Notes under the pieces: generated by a model
The model's database searches: none
Seen by the model: the letters and a program-made list of their open reading frames with translations, nothing else
What the model was told of the DNA's origin: nothing
In this document: positions 23,952 to 33,441 of the stretch, one piece after another
How the letters are laid out: each line of letters begins with the position of its first letter
How positions within the stretch are numbered: the stretch's first letter is position 1
NCBI GenBank assembly: GCA_021372355.1
Contig: JAJFUQ010000053.1
Location: forward strand, 1-52,271
Source of the DNA: Nocardiaceae bacterium
Lineage (GTDB): Bacteria; Actinomycetota; Actinomycetes; Mycobacteriales; Mycobacteriaceae
Direction: 5' to 3'
Length of the DNA stretch: 52,271 nt
Position numbers and translations under genes: made by a program

Positions 23952-24607
23952 CGCAGCATCCTCAGGAAGTCGACCGTGGCGATGAAGCTGCCGCGAACCG
24001 ACCCGGAAACCTTCGACACCCCACCCGCTCGACGGCGGTACGAGATGTCATGCTCACTGATTTGCCAGTTGGCAGCACCCGCGCGGACCAGCAGTTCGAT
24101 CGGAAAACCGAAGCGCCGATCCTGCACATCGAGACCTTGCAGCCGATCGGTCCGAGCGACTCGCATCGGTGCGATGTCGTGGACGCCGACGCCGTGCTTG
24201 CGCCGCAGTCGCCATGCCGCGACCGACGATCCGAGACGCGCATGCCACGGCCAGACGCCAGCCTCCGAAAGGCGGGAGCGCCGACGACCAACGGCCAGAT
24301 CGGCACCCGCCTCGACTGCGGCGATCAGCGAAGCCAATTCCTTCGGGTCGAGCGAACCGTCGCCGTCGATCACGGCCGTCAGCGGCGTCGTGACGCTGGC
24401 GATGCCCGCGAGAACCGCAGCCCCGTATCCCGGCTGTGGTTCGTGCACAACCTGTGCTCCCCATTGGGTGGCTACCGCAGCGGTCGCATCGGTCGAACCG
24501 TTGTCCACGACGATGACGGCGTATTCCGGCGGAATCGCGGCCAGCACTACCGGCAGTGCGTCCGCTTCATTTCGGCACGGCACCACGACCGTCACGGGTT
24601 GTCCCAT
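23948..24607 (-). CDS. Glycosyltransferase family 2
   Basis: This 219-residue enzyme has a GT-A fold: VTVVVPCRNEADALP at the start, VIVVDNGSTDAT near 35, and the DXD-type motif VIDGDGSLDPKEL near 85. It lacks C-terminal membrane helices, so it is probably a soluble or peripheral enzyme that uses a nucleotide sugar and perhaps a polyprenyl-phosphate acceptor. First gene of the leftward unit. The ATG at 24607 begins at the conserved strand; an ATG 20 codons earlier lacks support. Confidence 0.87.
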   Translation of the reverse strand: MGQPVTVVVPCRNEADALPVVLAAIPPEYAVIVVDNGSTDATAAVATQWGAQVVHEPQPGYGAAVLAGIASVTTPLTAVIDGDGSLDPKELASLIAAVEAGADLAVGRRRSRLSEAGVWPWHARLGSSVAAWRLRRKHGVGVHDIAPMRVARTDRLQGLDVQDRRFGFPIELLVRAGAANWQISEHDISYRRRAGGVSKVSGSVRGSFIATVDFLRMLR

Positions 24608-24652
24608 GAGTCCGACGCTAGAACCGACGGGCGTCTTTCGACCCCAAGTTGG

Positions 24653-24670
24653 CCATGACGAAACCATGAC
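24653..24670. promoter_or_regulatory. Direct repeat CCATGAC x2 with 11-bp period
   Basis: CCATGAC occurs at 24653-24659 and 24664-24670, one helical turn apart, in the 126-bp divergent promoter. OmpR-type response regulators usually bind such tandem repeats. The rightward unit encodes an OmpR-type regulator, so autoregulation and control of both arms is a reasonable inference. Confidence 0.45.
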
Positions 24671-24733
24671 ATTCCCTGTTTCTGCGCCTTGACCTGCATT
24701 TATCGGACAAACGGCCGACTAAGGTCTTCTCGT

Positions 24734-26041
24734 ATGGCGGTTGGCACTCTCGAGCCGAGGAGCGCGTCACGGACGCGGCTCGACTACCTGATGGCGGCTG
24801 GAGCACTGACGCTCGTCGCGATCGCCGTCGCCGTGCCATCGATCGACAAGAGTCTGCACCGCCGGAACCATGCGTCGACTGCGCCGATCTTCGGCGAATG
24901 GCACCCCCACGTCGGATGGGGCACCGTTCCGGCCCTCGCTTTCGCCGCCGCCGTCGTCTGGTGGGGCCCCGATCTCGCACAGCGACTGTCGTGGCGCAGG
25001 CTGGTAGCGGTCACCTGGCTCGGGAATCTGGCGTGGACGGTGAGCCTCGTCCTGGTCGACTCTTCCCAGCGCGGATTCGGCGACCCTCTGACCGACAAGA
25101 ACGAGTATCTGCACGACATTCCACGCATCAGCAGCGTCGGTGAAGCGGTCCGCGACTTCTCGAGTCGCATTCTCGACTTCCAGCCGGATTCCTGGACCAC
25201 GCACGTTTCGGGCCATCCGCCTGGCGCCTTGCTCACGTTCGTCGCCCTCGACCGTCTTGGCTTGTCCGGAGGAACCTGGGCGGGACTCTTCGTGGTCATC
25301 ACCGGGAGCACCGCGGTAGTGGCGGTCATGCTGACCATCCGCGCTCTCGGCGACGCGAACTGGGCGCGACGGTCCGCACCGTTTCTCGTGCTGGCCCCGA
25401 TCGCAGTCTGGGTCGGAACGTCTGCGGACGGCTGGTTCATGTGCGTGACCGCATGGGGAATCGCACTCCTGGCCATCGCCGCGACGACGTCGAACGCGGC
25501 CGCCGGTTTCGCGAGCGGACTCCTGCTCGGCTTCGGGGTCTACCTCAATTACGGACTTCTCCTCATGGGGGTACCCGCGCTGGCCGTCCTGTGGGCGGCA
25601 CGAAATTGGCGACCGCTCGTACCCGCACTCGTCGGTGCGGTCCTCGTTGCCGCGGCGTTCACTCTGGGCGGTTTCTGGTGGCTGGACGGGATGCACCTCG
25701 TTGTTCAGCGCTACTACCAGGGCATCGCGAGCGAGCGGCAGTTCGGATATTGGGTGTGGGCAAACCTCGCCGCGACCGTGTGCGCGGTCGGCCTCGCGAC
25801 CGTCGCGGGGCTGCACCGGGTACGACCGAATGGCGCGGGCGTGCTGCCCATCGCCGGATTGGTCGCAATCCTCGCCGCTGACCTCAGCGCGCTGTCGAAA
25901 GCCGAAACCGAACGAATCTGGCTGTCGTTCACCGTCTGGCTGCTCGCGGCCGCGGCACTGCTCCCCCATACGCGAAGATGGCTCGTGGCCCAGGCGGCGG
26001 GCGCACTATTGATCAACCATCTGATCCTGACGAATTGGTGA
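24734..26041 (+). CDS. Polytopic membrane protein, probable GT-C type glycosyltransferase
   Basis: This 435-residue protein has about eleven membrane helices. An outside loop after the first helices (ILDFQPDSWTTHVSGHPPGA) and the overall layout recall polyprenol-phosphate-mannose-dependent GT-C transferases, though I cannot see a definite DXD or DE motif. It would act on an extracytoplasmic glycan or lipid. ATG 24734 follows a TAAGGT element by 8 bases, so the message may be nearly leaderless. It is followed after 5 bases by the response regulator gene, an operon in which the transporter-like enzyme and its regulators are made together. Confidence 0.7.
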   Translation: MAVGTLEPRSASRTRLDYLMAAGALTLVAIAVAVPSIDKSLHRRNHASTAPIFGEWHPHVGWGTVPALAFAAAVVWWGPDLAQRLSWRRLVAVTWLGNLAWTVSLVLVDSSQRGFGDPLTDKNEYLHDIPRISSVGEAVRDFSSRILDFQPDSWTTHVSGHPPGALLTFVALDRLGLSGGTWAGLFVVITGSTAVVAVMLTIRALGDANWARRSAPFLVLAPIAVWVGTSADGWFMCVTAWGIALLAIAATTSNAAAGFASGLLLGFGVYLNYGLLLMGVPALAVLWAARNWRPLVPALVGAVLVAAAFTLGGFWWLDGMHLVVQRYYQGIASERQFGYWVWANLAATVCAVGLATVAGLHRVRPNGAGVLPIAGLVAILAADLSALSKAETERIWLSFTVWLLAAAALLPHTRRWLVAQAAGALLINHLILTNW

Positions 26042-26046
26042 GTGAG

Positions 26047-26739
26047 ATGACCGTCCTGATCGCCGACGACGATCCGATCGTTCTCGACATCGCCCGCCGC
26101 TACCTCGAGCGCGACGGTCACACTGTGCTCGCTGCGCCGGACGGCAACCGGGCGTGGGACCTGTTGCGCAACAACGAGGTCGAACTCGTGGTCGCCGACA
26201 TCATGATGCCCGGCCGGGACGGACTGTCGCTGTGCCGCGACATCCGATCGGGAACGGTCGTCGACGCGGCGACGCCGATCATCCTGCTCACGGCACTCGG
26301 TGAAGAGGAGGACCGCGTCGTCGGGCTCGAATCCGGAGCCGACGACTACGTGGTGAAGCCGTTCAGCCCGCGCGAACTGGCGCTGCGCGTAGCGGCTCTG
26401 CTCCGCAGGGCCCAGACTGCGCCAATCACTCGAGTGGCGGCAACGATCCGGGACGGCGATCTCGAGGTGCATCCTGGTGCGCGAACGGTCGTGGCAGGCG
26501 GAAAGCCCGTCAATCTCACGGGTCGCGAGTTCGACCTTCTGCACTTCTTCCTCACCCACCAGGGTGTGGTGTTCTCGCGCCAGGACCTCCTCGAGCAGGT
26601 GTGGAACTGGGACTTCGGCGACTACTCGACGGTCACCGTGCACGTGAAGCGCCTGCGCGCCAAGCTCGCGGAACATCACCGCGTGCGCACGGTGTGGGGG
26701 CATGGGTACAGCTGGGGTGGCGCGGGAGAGGAAGAATGA
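26047..26739 (+). CDS. OmpR-family response regulator
   Basis: This 230-residue regulator has a receiver domain (1-120) with the acidic pocket D7-D9, phospho-acceptor D51 ([12 protein letters not shown]), T near 83 and K near 103 ([10 protein letters not shown]). The winged-helix DNA-binding domain follows (130-228: [43 protein letters not shown]). The start ATG is 5 bases after the upstream stop. The histidine kinase starts within its stop codon (ATGA). Likely target is the divergent promoter at 24608-24733. Confidence 0.95.
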   Translation: MTVLIADDDPIVLDIARRYLERDGHTVLAAPDGNRAWDLLRNNEVELVVADIMMPGRDGLSLCRDIRSGTVVDAATPIILLTALGEEEDRVVGLESGADDYVVKPFSPRELALRVAALLRRAQTAPITRVAATIRDGDLEVHPGARTVVAGGKPVNLTGREFDLLHFFLTHQGVVFSRQDLLEQVWNWDFGDYSTVTVHVKRLRAKLAEHHRVRTVWGHGYSWGGAGEEE

Positions 26740-27764
26740 CGATGCCCACCGATTCGCTCCACATCATTCTGTACGCACTGGTCTTCGCGGTACCGGTCGT
26801 CGTACTGGGCGCACTCGTCGTCCTTCGGATGAACCGCGGTTCGCTCACGGTGAGCACCGCAGTGCTCGTGATGATCCCGGTGCTCGCGACGCTCTCGGGA
26901 GTCGTCGGCGTCAGCGGCTTCATGTTCACCGACGAATTCACGCGCAATCTCTTCGTTCTCATCGTCGTCGCCGTCGTGACGCTGCCGGCGGCGGTCGCGC
27001 TCGGTCGGATGCAGGCCAAACGAACTGTCTGGCAGGAACAGATGCGGGAGAAGGAACGCGCTGCGGAGAAGTCCCGCCGCGAACTGGTCGCGTGGATCAG
27101 CCACGACCTGCGGACGCCGCTCGCCGGAATTCGTGCGGTGACCGAAGCTTTTCTCGACGGGGTCGTCACCGACCGCGACGACGTCGAGAACTACGCCCGC
27201 CAGGTCCGCAGCGAGGCTCTTCGACTGTCCGCGATGGTCGACGACCTGTTCGAGATGTCGCGGATCAACTCGGGTGCTTTGATGCTCGACGTCGAACCGG
27301 TCGATCTTGCCGAGATTGCCGACGAAGTGCTCGCCTCGCATCGACTCGCGGCGGCGCGCGCTCAGGTCGACCTCCGATCACACGCTCCCGATCAACGGGT
27401 GGTCGTGAAAGGCAGCGACCGCGCGCTCGCGCGCGTGCTGTCCAACCTCATCGTCAACGCCATTCAGCACACCCCGCCGGGAGGTGCGGTCGACGTGTCG
27501 CTGGGCGCTGATTCGGCACACGCCTGGGCCCGCGTCGACGACACCGGAACCGGCATTCCAGCGGCCGATCTCCCCCGCGTTTTCGAGATGGCCTACCGCG
27601 GGACCAACTCCCGGACACCCACCGCCGACGGCGATTTCGGACCGGGAACCGGCCTCGGATTGGCCATCGCCGCCGGCCTCGTCTCGGCACACGACGGTGA
27701 GATCACCGCCGCCAACCGGGAGCAGGGCTGTCGCTTCGAGGTTCGGATTCCGCTGGCGGTCTAG
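26736..27764 (+). CDS. Sensor histidine kinase
   Basis: This 342-residue kinase has three membrane helices (about 8-30, 40-60, 70-90) with hardly any outside domain, then a short coiled linker, the DHp helix with phospho-acceptor H123 ([12 protein letters not shown]), and the ATPase domain with N box [11 protein letters not shown]1 VDDTGTGIP and G2 GTGLGLAIA. The absence of an outer sensor suggests that it reads a membrane or lipid signal. Start overlaps the response regulator stop; GGGAGAGGAAG precedes it. The stop overlaps the HNH gene end by 4 bases. Confidence 0.93.
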   Translation: MTMPTDSLHIILYALVFAVPVVVLGALVVLRMNRGSLTVSTAVLVMIPVLATLSGVVGVSGFMFTDEFTRNLFVLIVVAVVTLPAAVALGRMQAKRTVWQEQMREKERAAEKSRRELVAWISHDLRTPLAGIRAVTEAFLDGVVTDRDDVENYARQVRSEALRLSAMVDDLFEMSRINSGALMLDVEPVDLAEIADEVLASHRLAAARAQVDLRSHAPDQRVVVKGSDRALARVLSNLIVNAIQHTPPGGAVDVSLGADSAHAWARVDDTGTGIPAADLPRVFEMAYRGTNSRTPTADGDFGPGTGLGLAIAAGLVSAHDGEITAANREQGCRFEVRIPLAV

Positions 27765-29002
27765 ATGACCGGTGGCGCGGTGGATTCGTATGTGTGTCCG
27801 GTCGGCGTCCGCGTTTCGAAGGTGTGCCGGTCCCCGTTGATGGGTTTCTCGCTGAATCCGGGTGCTTCCTTGTTGTAGTTGCAGAATTCACACCGGCCCG
27901 CCCCGTCTTCGGCGCTGGTCGGTCCGCCGTGGCGGGATCGGATGATGTGGTCGTGGTGTTTGATCGGTGCCCCGCAGTAGGGCGTGCGGCAGCGGTCATC
28001 GCGCAGGTCGAGGAACTGCGCGAGGGGTTTCGGGAAGATGCGTTGGCGGGAGTCCATGGAAATGAGTTCGCCCGTCGTCGGTGCCAGATAGAGACGTCGA
28101 ATCCACGCCTTCGTTTTTGCGGACTGTGCGACCCACAGGCGGGCGATCGCAGCCGGGATAGTCCCGTATCCGGGGATCCGGGCCGGGTGATCGTCACCGC
28201 CGAGCAAGGACAGGTCGGTCATCACGAGGTTGACCGCGACCGGGATCTCCTCGGCCTTGCTGACACCGGTGACCCGCTCGACCAGCAGATCGGCCTCGTA
28301 CTGGGCGGGGGTTCGTGGCTCGCCGGCGGTGATCCACTTCGCTGCCTTGACCAGCGTCGCCTTCACCGCGATCGCCTGCTTGAGCGGCAACAACGCCGTC
28401 AGGTAGGCCATCCCGTCCGCAGCTGGACGCACGGTGACCCGCCGCTGGCACTCAGCCAACTTGTTGCGCCGCAGCCGCGCCTCGACATCGAGCAGGTCGG
28501 CGGCCTTGCGGGTTTCGGTCTCGAACCGGTGATCACTCCAGCCCGCGAACCGGGCGGCGTCACTGCACAGGGCGGTGTCGACCGCGGCACGGTCGATGGC
28601 ATCCAGGTGTGTGATGCCGCGGCGGATGATCTGAGCACGGTGTTCACTCAGCACCCCTTCTTGCATCCGAGCCAACGTATTCGGCATTTCCGTCACCAGA
28701 ACACGAGCCAACGTCAGATGTCCTTGTCCAGCGGTCGGTGACTCGCGACGCGCCAACGCGATCTGCGCGGCGACCCCGACCCCGTGCTTGTCTTTCGGCA
28801 GACCCATCGCGGCGTGCTCAGCCCGCACCTCACGGTCTAGGTCCGCGGTGTCAATGGCTTGGGCGGCAGCGATTGCGGCTTTTAAATCCTCGAGGGCACG
28901 GATTCGGTCGATTCGGGTTGTGTTATCGACGAGCCGATCCAGTACCGCGAGGCGGCGCCGGATTGAGGTGATGTCGTCGATATCCACCCTTCGAACATAC
29001 AT
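27761..29002 (-). CDS. DUF222/13E12-family protein with HNH endonuclease domain
   Basis: This 413-residue protein has the DUF222 helical region (about 1-300) and a C-terminal HNH module: [37 protein letters not shown], with two cysteine pairs for a structural zinc. Members occur in many copies in mycobacterial-type genomes (REP13E12) and are linked to mobile or repeat elements, but their true role is unknown. The ATG at 29002 has AGAGG 6 bases upstream; a TTG 13 codons earlier is less likely. No inverted repeats flank it and neighbours are intact, so recent insertion is not shown. Confidence 0.9.
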   Translation of the reverse strand: MYVRRVDIDDITSIRRRLAVLDRLVDNTTRIDRIRALEDLKAAIAAAQAIDTADLDREVRAEHAAMGLPKDKHGVGVAAQIALARRESPTAGQGHLTLARVLVTEMPNTLARMQEGVLSEHRAQIIRRGITHLDAIDRAAVDTALCSDAARFAGWSDHRFETETRKAADLLDVEARLRRNKLAECQRRVTVRPAADGMAYLTALLPLKQAIAVKATLVKAAKWITAGEPRTPAQYEADLLVERVTGVSKAEEIPVAVNLVMTDLSLLGGDDHPARIPGYGTIPAAIARLWVAQSAKTKAWIRRLYLAPTTGELISMDSRQRIFPKPLAQFLDLRDDRCRTPYCGAPIKHHDHIIRSRHGGPTSAEDGAGRCEFCNYNKEAPGFSEKPINGDRHTFETRTPTGHTYESTAPPVI

Positions 29003-29059
29003 GCGACCTCTGACAAGTTCCGCCTCGTATCCGCAGGTCAAAGCATATTTTGCACACTC

Positions 29060-30994
29060 TCACACCTCGATCTGCGAACCGATCATCACCGTATGGTTCC
29101 TCGGCAGACGGAAGTAGTCCGCCGCGTCTGAACTCACGTGCGCCGACGCGATGAACAGCCGCTTACGCCAGGCGGCCATCGTGGGCTGATCGCCCTTCTT
29201 GAGCTCGATCTTCGACAGGAAGTACGACACTTCATCCGCGATGAGCCGCCCTTCGGTGAGCGCCGGATCGATCATGCGCAGAACCTGCGGCACGTTCGGG
29301 TTCTCCATGTAGCCGTAGCGCACGGTGACCCGGATGATGCCGTCATCGTCGTAGCCGAGACTGTCCACCGACAGCCGTTCGGAATCAGGGACAGAAGGCA
29401 CTGTCTCCGTCAGGATCGTCATGATCACGACGTGTTCGTGCAGCACGTGGAAGTGCTCGACCGTTTCGCGCATCGCGATCGGAGCCGTTTCGAGTCCGCG
29501 GTTGAGGTACACCGCGGTTCCGGGTGTGCGGGTCAGGCTCGGCGTCCAGGTGTGGAGTTCTTCGACGAACTGCTGCAGCGGACCTTCCTCGGCCTCGCGC
29601 GCGGCCGTCGCGATGATGCGCCCCTTCTGCCACGTCTGCATGATCGTGAACGCGGTGATGCCGATGAGCAGCGGCAGCCAGGCGCCATGCACGAGCTTGG
29701 TGACGTTGACCGCGACGAAGAGAAGGTCGATGGTCAGGAGCGGGATGGCGCCGAGGAGCACGAGCCACAGCGGTGTCTTCCAGCGCTTGTAGGCGAGGAA
29801 GAAGAACAAAGCCGTCGTGATGAGGATCGTCGCCGTGACCGCCATTCCGTAGGCGAAGGCGAGAGCCGCGGAACTACGGAAAGCGAACACAAGCGTCAGC
29901 ACCGACACCATGAGCATCCAGTTGATCCACGGCACGTAGATCTGGCCCATCGTCGACTCGGACGTATAGACAATCCGAAGTCGCGGAAGGTAGCCCAACT
30001 GCGCTGCCTGCGACGCGACCGAATAGGCGCCGGTGATGACCGCCTGCGACGCGATGATCGTCGCCACGATGGTGAGAAGGATGAGCGGAATCCGCGCCCA
30101 ATCCGGCGAGAGCAGGAAGAACGGGGCGCTCACGGTCGACTCGTCGCCGAGGATGAGCGCGCCCTGCCCGAGGTAGCACAAGACGAGCGACGGCAGGACG
30201 AGTCCCAACCAGCCGAGGGTGATCGCGCGACGGCCGAAATGACCCATGTCGGCGTAGAGGGCCTCGGCGCCCGTCACCGACAGGACGATCGCGGCGAGCG
30301 CGAAGAACGCCAGGTGGAAGTGGTTACCGAGATAGCCCAGCGCGTAGGTCGGAGACAGGGCTTTGAGAATCACCGGGTGGCCCATGATGCCCTTGATTCC
30401 GAGCGCAGCCAGCGTGAGAAACCAGACGATCATGACCGGGCCGAAGAACTTGCCGACCGCGTCGGTGCCCTTCTTCTGCACCATGAACAGCACGATGATG
30501 ATCACCGCCGTCACCGGGACGACCCACTCGTCGAAGCCCGGGTCAAGGGTCTTGACACCTTCGACCGCCGAAAGCACTGAGATCGCCGGCGTGATCATGC
30601 TGTCGCCGAAGAACAGCGCCGCACCGAATATTCCCATCGCGGCCAAGACTTTCGTCTTTCCGCCGCTGCGGGCGCCCCACTTCTTGACCAAGGTGATCAG
30701 TGCCATCACGCCACCCTCGCCGTGGTTGTCGGCGCGCATGACGAGCGTGACGTACGTGAGCGTCACGATTGCCATGACCGACCAGAACAGCAACGAGACG
30801 ACGCCGTAGACCGCCTCGTGGTTGAGCGGCACGGGATGTGGATCGTGCGGATTGAAGACCGTCGAGATGGTGTAGATCGGACTCGTACCGATGTCGCCGA
30901 AGACGACGCCGAGAGCTCCGATGATCAGGGCAATTCGCCCACCGGAATGTCCGTTTGCCGCTTCATCTTTCGCGTCCATGACAGCCACAGCCAT
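29060..30994 (-). CDS. kup: Kup/Trk-type low-affinity potassium uptake protein
   Basis: This 644-residue transporter has about twelve membrane helices and a soluble C-terminal domain, the usual Kup layout. Signature stretches are LGVVFGDIGTSPIYT (about 28-42), GEGGVMALITL, FFGDSMITPAISVLSAVEG and VTGAEALYADMGHFGRR. It brings K+ in with protons, useful at low pH. I chose ATG 30994 because the family signature begins soon after; an ATG five codons later is possible. There is no clear ribosome site. Epimerase and HNH genes lie on the same strand but gaps of about 55 bases leave room for separate promoters. Confidence 0.95.
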   Translation of the reverse strand: MAVAVMDAKDEAANGHSGGRIALIIGALGVVFGDIGTSPIYTISTVFNPHDPHPVPLNHEAVYGVVSLLFWSVMAIVTLTYVTLVMRADNHGEGGVMALITLVKKWGARSGGKTKVLAAMGIFGAALFFGDSMITPAISVLSAVEGVKTLDPGFDEWVVPVTAVIIIVLFMVQKKGTDAVGKFFGPVMIVWFLTLAALGIKGIMGHPVILKALSPTYALGYLGNHFHLAFFALAAIVLSVTGAEALYADMGHFGRRAITLGWLGLVLPSLVLCYLGQGALILGDESTVSAPFFLLSPDWARIPLILLTIVATIIASQAVITGAYSVASQAAQLGYLPRLRIVYTSESTMGQIYVPWINWMLMVSVLTLVFAFRSSAALAFAYGMAVTATILITTALFFFLAYKRWKTPLWLVLLGAIPLLTIDLLFVAVNVTKLVHGAWLPLLIGITAFTIMQTWQKGRIIATAAREAEEGPLQQFVEELHTWTPSLTRTPGTAVYLNRGLETAPIAMRETVEHFHVLHEHVVIMTILTETVPSVPDSERLSVDSLGYDDDGIIRVTVRYGYMENPNVPQVLRMIDPALTEGRLIADEVSYFLSKIELKKGDQPTMAAWRKRLFIASAHVSSDAADYFRLPRNHTVMIGSQIEV

Positions 30995-31049
30995 GCGCTG
31001 AGTATGCGCTCGAATCGGCGGGTGAGATCGCGCAATGTGTTGTGATCGT

Positions 31050-32075
31050 CTAGATAGTCGGTCGTGCTGTCCCGACCGTCTCGCGAAGCGGTGCGCTGGC
31101 AAACTTCGTCAGTCCCTCGCCTGGCTCGATCGCCGCTTCGAAGCCGAGCACATCGCGCGCCTTCGCCGGACTCGCGACGATGTGCCGAACATCCCCGGGC
31201 CGGAACTCCCCGGTGACCACGGGCGACGGACCGCCGACCGCGGCCGACAGCGTCGATGCCACATCAAGGATGCTGACTGGGCGTCCAGAGCACACGTTGA
31301 CCGCCTCGAATCCCGGGAGCGCAGCTTCGACCGCGAGCCGATTCACCCGCGCAACATCGCTGACCTCGACGAAGTCCCGCATCTGTCGACCGTCCTCGAA
31401 AACTCGCGGCGGCTCGCCGCGTTCGAGCGACGACCGGAACATCGCCGCCACCCCCGAATACGGCGTATCGCGGGGCATGTTCGGCCCGTAGACGTTGTGG
31501 TACCTGAGCGCAACAACCGAACCTCCGGTCGTTCGCGTCCACGCCAGCGCGAAGTGCTCCTGGGCGAGCTTGCTTGCCGCATAGAAACTGCGCGGTCGCA
31601 GTGGGGCGTCCTCGGGAACGAGTTCCCAGGTCAGCGGCTCCCCCGCGTCGGAGAGCGGATCGAACCGGCCGGCTCGCAGGTCGTCGATCGACCGAGTCAC
31701 TTCGTCCGCTCCGCAGTATCGCCCTTCGCCATAGACGACCATCGACGACGCCAGGACCAGTCGAGAGCAGCCCGCCCGCGCCATCGCCGCAAGGAGCACC
31801 GCAGTTCCGAAGTCGTTGTGCGAGGCGAAGGCCGGCGCGTCGAGCGCATCGACCCCGGCGCCCACGACCGCGGCCTGGTGACACACGACGTCGACACCAC
31901 TCAAGGCCTCGTCGAGAACCTGTCCGTCACGAACATCGCGCCGCACACCCTGGGAGTCGCCGTGCGCTGACGGAAGGTACGCGTCGAATTCCACGACCTC
32001 GTGTTCCGCGGACCTCAACTCCGCGGCAACCGCAGACCCGATGAAACCCGCCGACCCCGTGAGCAGTACCCGCAT
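31050..32075 (-). CDS. NAD-dependent epimerase/dehydratase (extended SDR)
   Basis: This 341-residue enzyme has an NAD(P)-binding Rossmann motif at its start (LLTGSAGFIGSAVA), the catalytic S...YxxxK set (LASSMVVYGEG and YAASKLAQE), and FVEVSDVARVNRLAV. It most resembles UDP- or dTDP-sugar 4-epimerases and related reductases. Precise substrate is unknown. In some actinobacteria such genes sit beside GT2-DUF2064 pairs; here they are 7 kb apart. ATG 32075 begins at the Rossmann strand. It is upstream of and co-directional with kup. Confidence 0.85.
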   Translation of the reverse strand: MRVLLTGSAGFIGSAVAAELRSAEHEVVEFDAYLPSAHGDSQGVRRDVRDGQVLDEALSGVDVVCHQAAVVGAGVDALDAPAFASHNDFGTAVLLAAMARAGCSRLVLASSMVVYGEGRYCGADEVTRSIDDLRAGRFDPLSDAGEPLTWELVPEDAPLRPRSFYAASKLAQEHFALAWTRTTGGSVVALRYHNVYGPNMPRDTPYSGVAAMFRSSLERGEPPRVFEDGRQMRDFVEVSDVARVNRLAVEAALPGFEAVNVCSGRPVSILDVASTLSAAVGGPSPVVTGEFRPGDVRHIVASPAKARDVLGFEAAIEPGEGLTKFASAPLRETVGTARPTI

Positions 32076-32121
32076 CAGTCCATCGTTACCGAGCGCAGCC
32101 AAACCGAGAACACCTGAGCCA

Positions 32122-32149
32122 TTGACGTCATCGAACAGTCATTTATCGT
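32122..32149 (+). promoter_or_regulatory. Promoter of the glutaryl-CoA dehydrogenase gene, leaderless
   Basis: TTGACG (32122-32127) and TATCGT (32144-32149) are 16 bases apart. The -10 ends 6 bases before the ATG at 32156, placing the transcription start on the start codon. No ribosome site is present, as expected for a leaderless mRNA. Confidence 0.6.
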
Positions 32150-32155
32150 GACTTC

Positions 32156-33322
32156 ATGGCCAGCAGTGTTGAGGAACTTTTCGCGTTCGACTCTCTCCTG
32201 AGCGACGAGGAGCGCGAAATCCGTTCCACGGTGAAGAAATTCGCCGATTCCGCGCTGCGGCCGAACCTCGCCGAGTGGTTCGAGAACGCCACCTTCCCGG
32301 TCCGCGAACTCGCACCGGAATTCGGCAAGCTCGGGCTCCTCGGCATGCATCTCGAGGGCTACGGCTGCCCTGGGATATCGGCCACGTCCTACGGTCTCGC
32401 TTGTCTGGAGATCGAGGCTGCAGACTCCGGCGCACGCAGTTTGATGTCGGTGCAGGGATCGTTGTCCATGACCGCAATCCACAAGTACGGCAGCGAAGAG
32501 CAGAAAGAGCAGTGGCTTCCGGACATGGCCGCCGGAACGAAAATCGGCTGCTTCGGACTCACCGAACCGGACTTCGGATCAAACCCCGGCGGGATGCGAA
32601 CTCGCGCCACGCGCAAGGGAACCGACTGGGTCTTGAATGGCTCGAAGATGTGGATCACGAACGGCACCGTGGCCGACGTCGCGATCGTCTGGGCACAGAC
32701 CGAGGACAAGATCCGCGGCTTCCTCGTTCCCACCGACACTCCGGGCTTCACGGCCAACGAAATGCACCGCAAGCTGTCGTTGCGTGCGTCCATCACGGCA
32801 GAACTGTCGTTCGACGACGTCGTTCTCCCAGCCGACGCGATCCTGCCCGAATCGCGCGGGCTCGCCTCTCCCCTCGGATGCCTTTCCGAGGCCCGCTTCG
32901 GCATCATCTTCGGTTCGATCGGTGCCGCGCGCGACTGTCTCGAATCCGCGGTCGAGTACTCCAAGACCCGTGAGGTGTTCGAAAAGCCCTTGGCGGGTTA
33001 CCAACTCACGCAGGCGAAGCTCGCCGACATGGCCGTCGACATCGGGAACGGCATGCTTCTCGCGGTCCACCTCGGCCGCCTCAAGGACCAGGGCGTCATC
33101 CGGCCCGAGCAGGTCAGCGTCGGCAAGCTCAACAACACCCGCACCGCGATTCGAGTTGCCCGCGAATGCCGCACGATCCTCGGCGCGAACGGCATCACCC
33201 TCGACTACCCGGTCATGCGACATGCCAACAACCTCGAGTCGGTCCTCACCTATGAGGGCACGGCCGAAGTGCATCAGCTCGTCGTAGGCCAGGCGCTCAC
33301 GGGCGAAAGCGCCTTCCGCTGA
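32156..33322 (+). CDS. Acyl-CoA dehydrogenase, glutaryl-CoA dehydrogenase type
   Basis: This 388-residue FAD enzyme closely fits glutaryl-CoA dehydrogenases, which oxidise and decarboxylate glutaryl-CoA to crotonyl-CoA in lysine and tryptophan breakdown. Family-specific stretches are RSLMSVQGSLSMTAI, GCFGLTEPDFGSNPGGM, WITNGTVADVAIVWA and KLSLRASIT, and the catalytic base is the glutamate in LTYEGTAEVHQLVVG near residue 367. The M. tuberculosis counterpart is annotated FadE7. No electron-transfer or CoA-transferase genes lie beside it. Leaderless start. The next frame opens at its stop. Confidence 0.92.
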   Translation: MASSVEELFAFDSLLSDEEREIRSTVKKFADSALRPNLAEWFENATFPVRELAPEFGKLGLLGMHLEGYGCPGISATSYGLACLEIEAADSGARSLMSVQGSLSMTAIHKYGSEEQKEQWLPDMAAGTKIGCFGLTEPDFGSNPGGMRTRATRKGTDWVLNGSKMWITNGTVADVAIVWAQTEDKIRGFLVPTDTPGFTANEMHRKLSLRASITAELSFDDVVLPADAILPESRGLASPLGCLSEARFGIIFGSIGAARDCLESAVEYSKTREVFEKPLAGYQLTQAKLADMAVDIGNGMLLAVHLGRLKDQGVIRPEQVSVGKLNNTRTAIRVARECRTILGANGITLDYPVMRHANNLESVLTYEGTAEVHQLVVGQALTGESAFR

Positions 33323-33441
33323 CCATCCGCAGCGAGCGCCTCGGCATCAGACTCGGAGTACCGAAAGCGCACGCTTCGGTCAGCATTCAGCGCAGCGATT
33401 CCAACGAGTTCCTGTTCGAACTCGTCGTCGACGGTCAACCT

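Noticed and set aside
27761..29002. Mobile intron or homing endonuclease at the HNH gene
   Set aside because: The protein is a normal DUF222/HNH family member, with no intron structure, terminal repeats or interrupted neighbour gene.
29138..30580. 480-codon open frame opposite kup
   Set aside because: Composition is dominated by R, D, H and E and it lies fully within kup, whose membrane pattern and motifs are clear.
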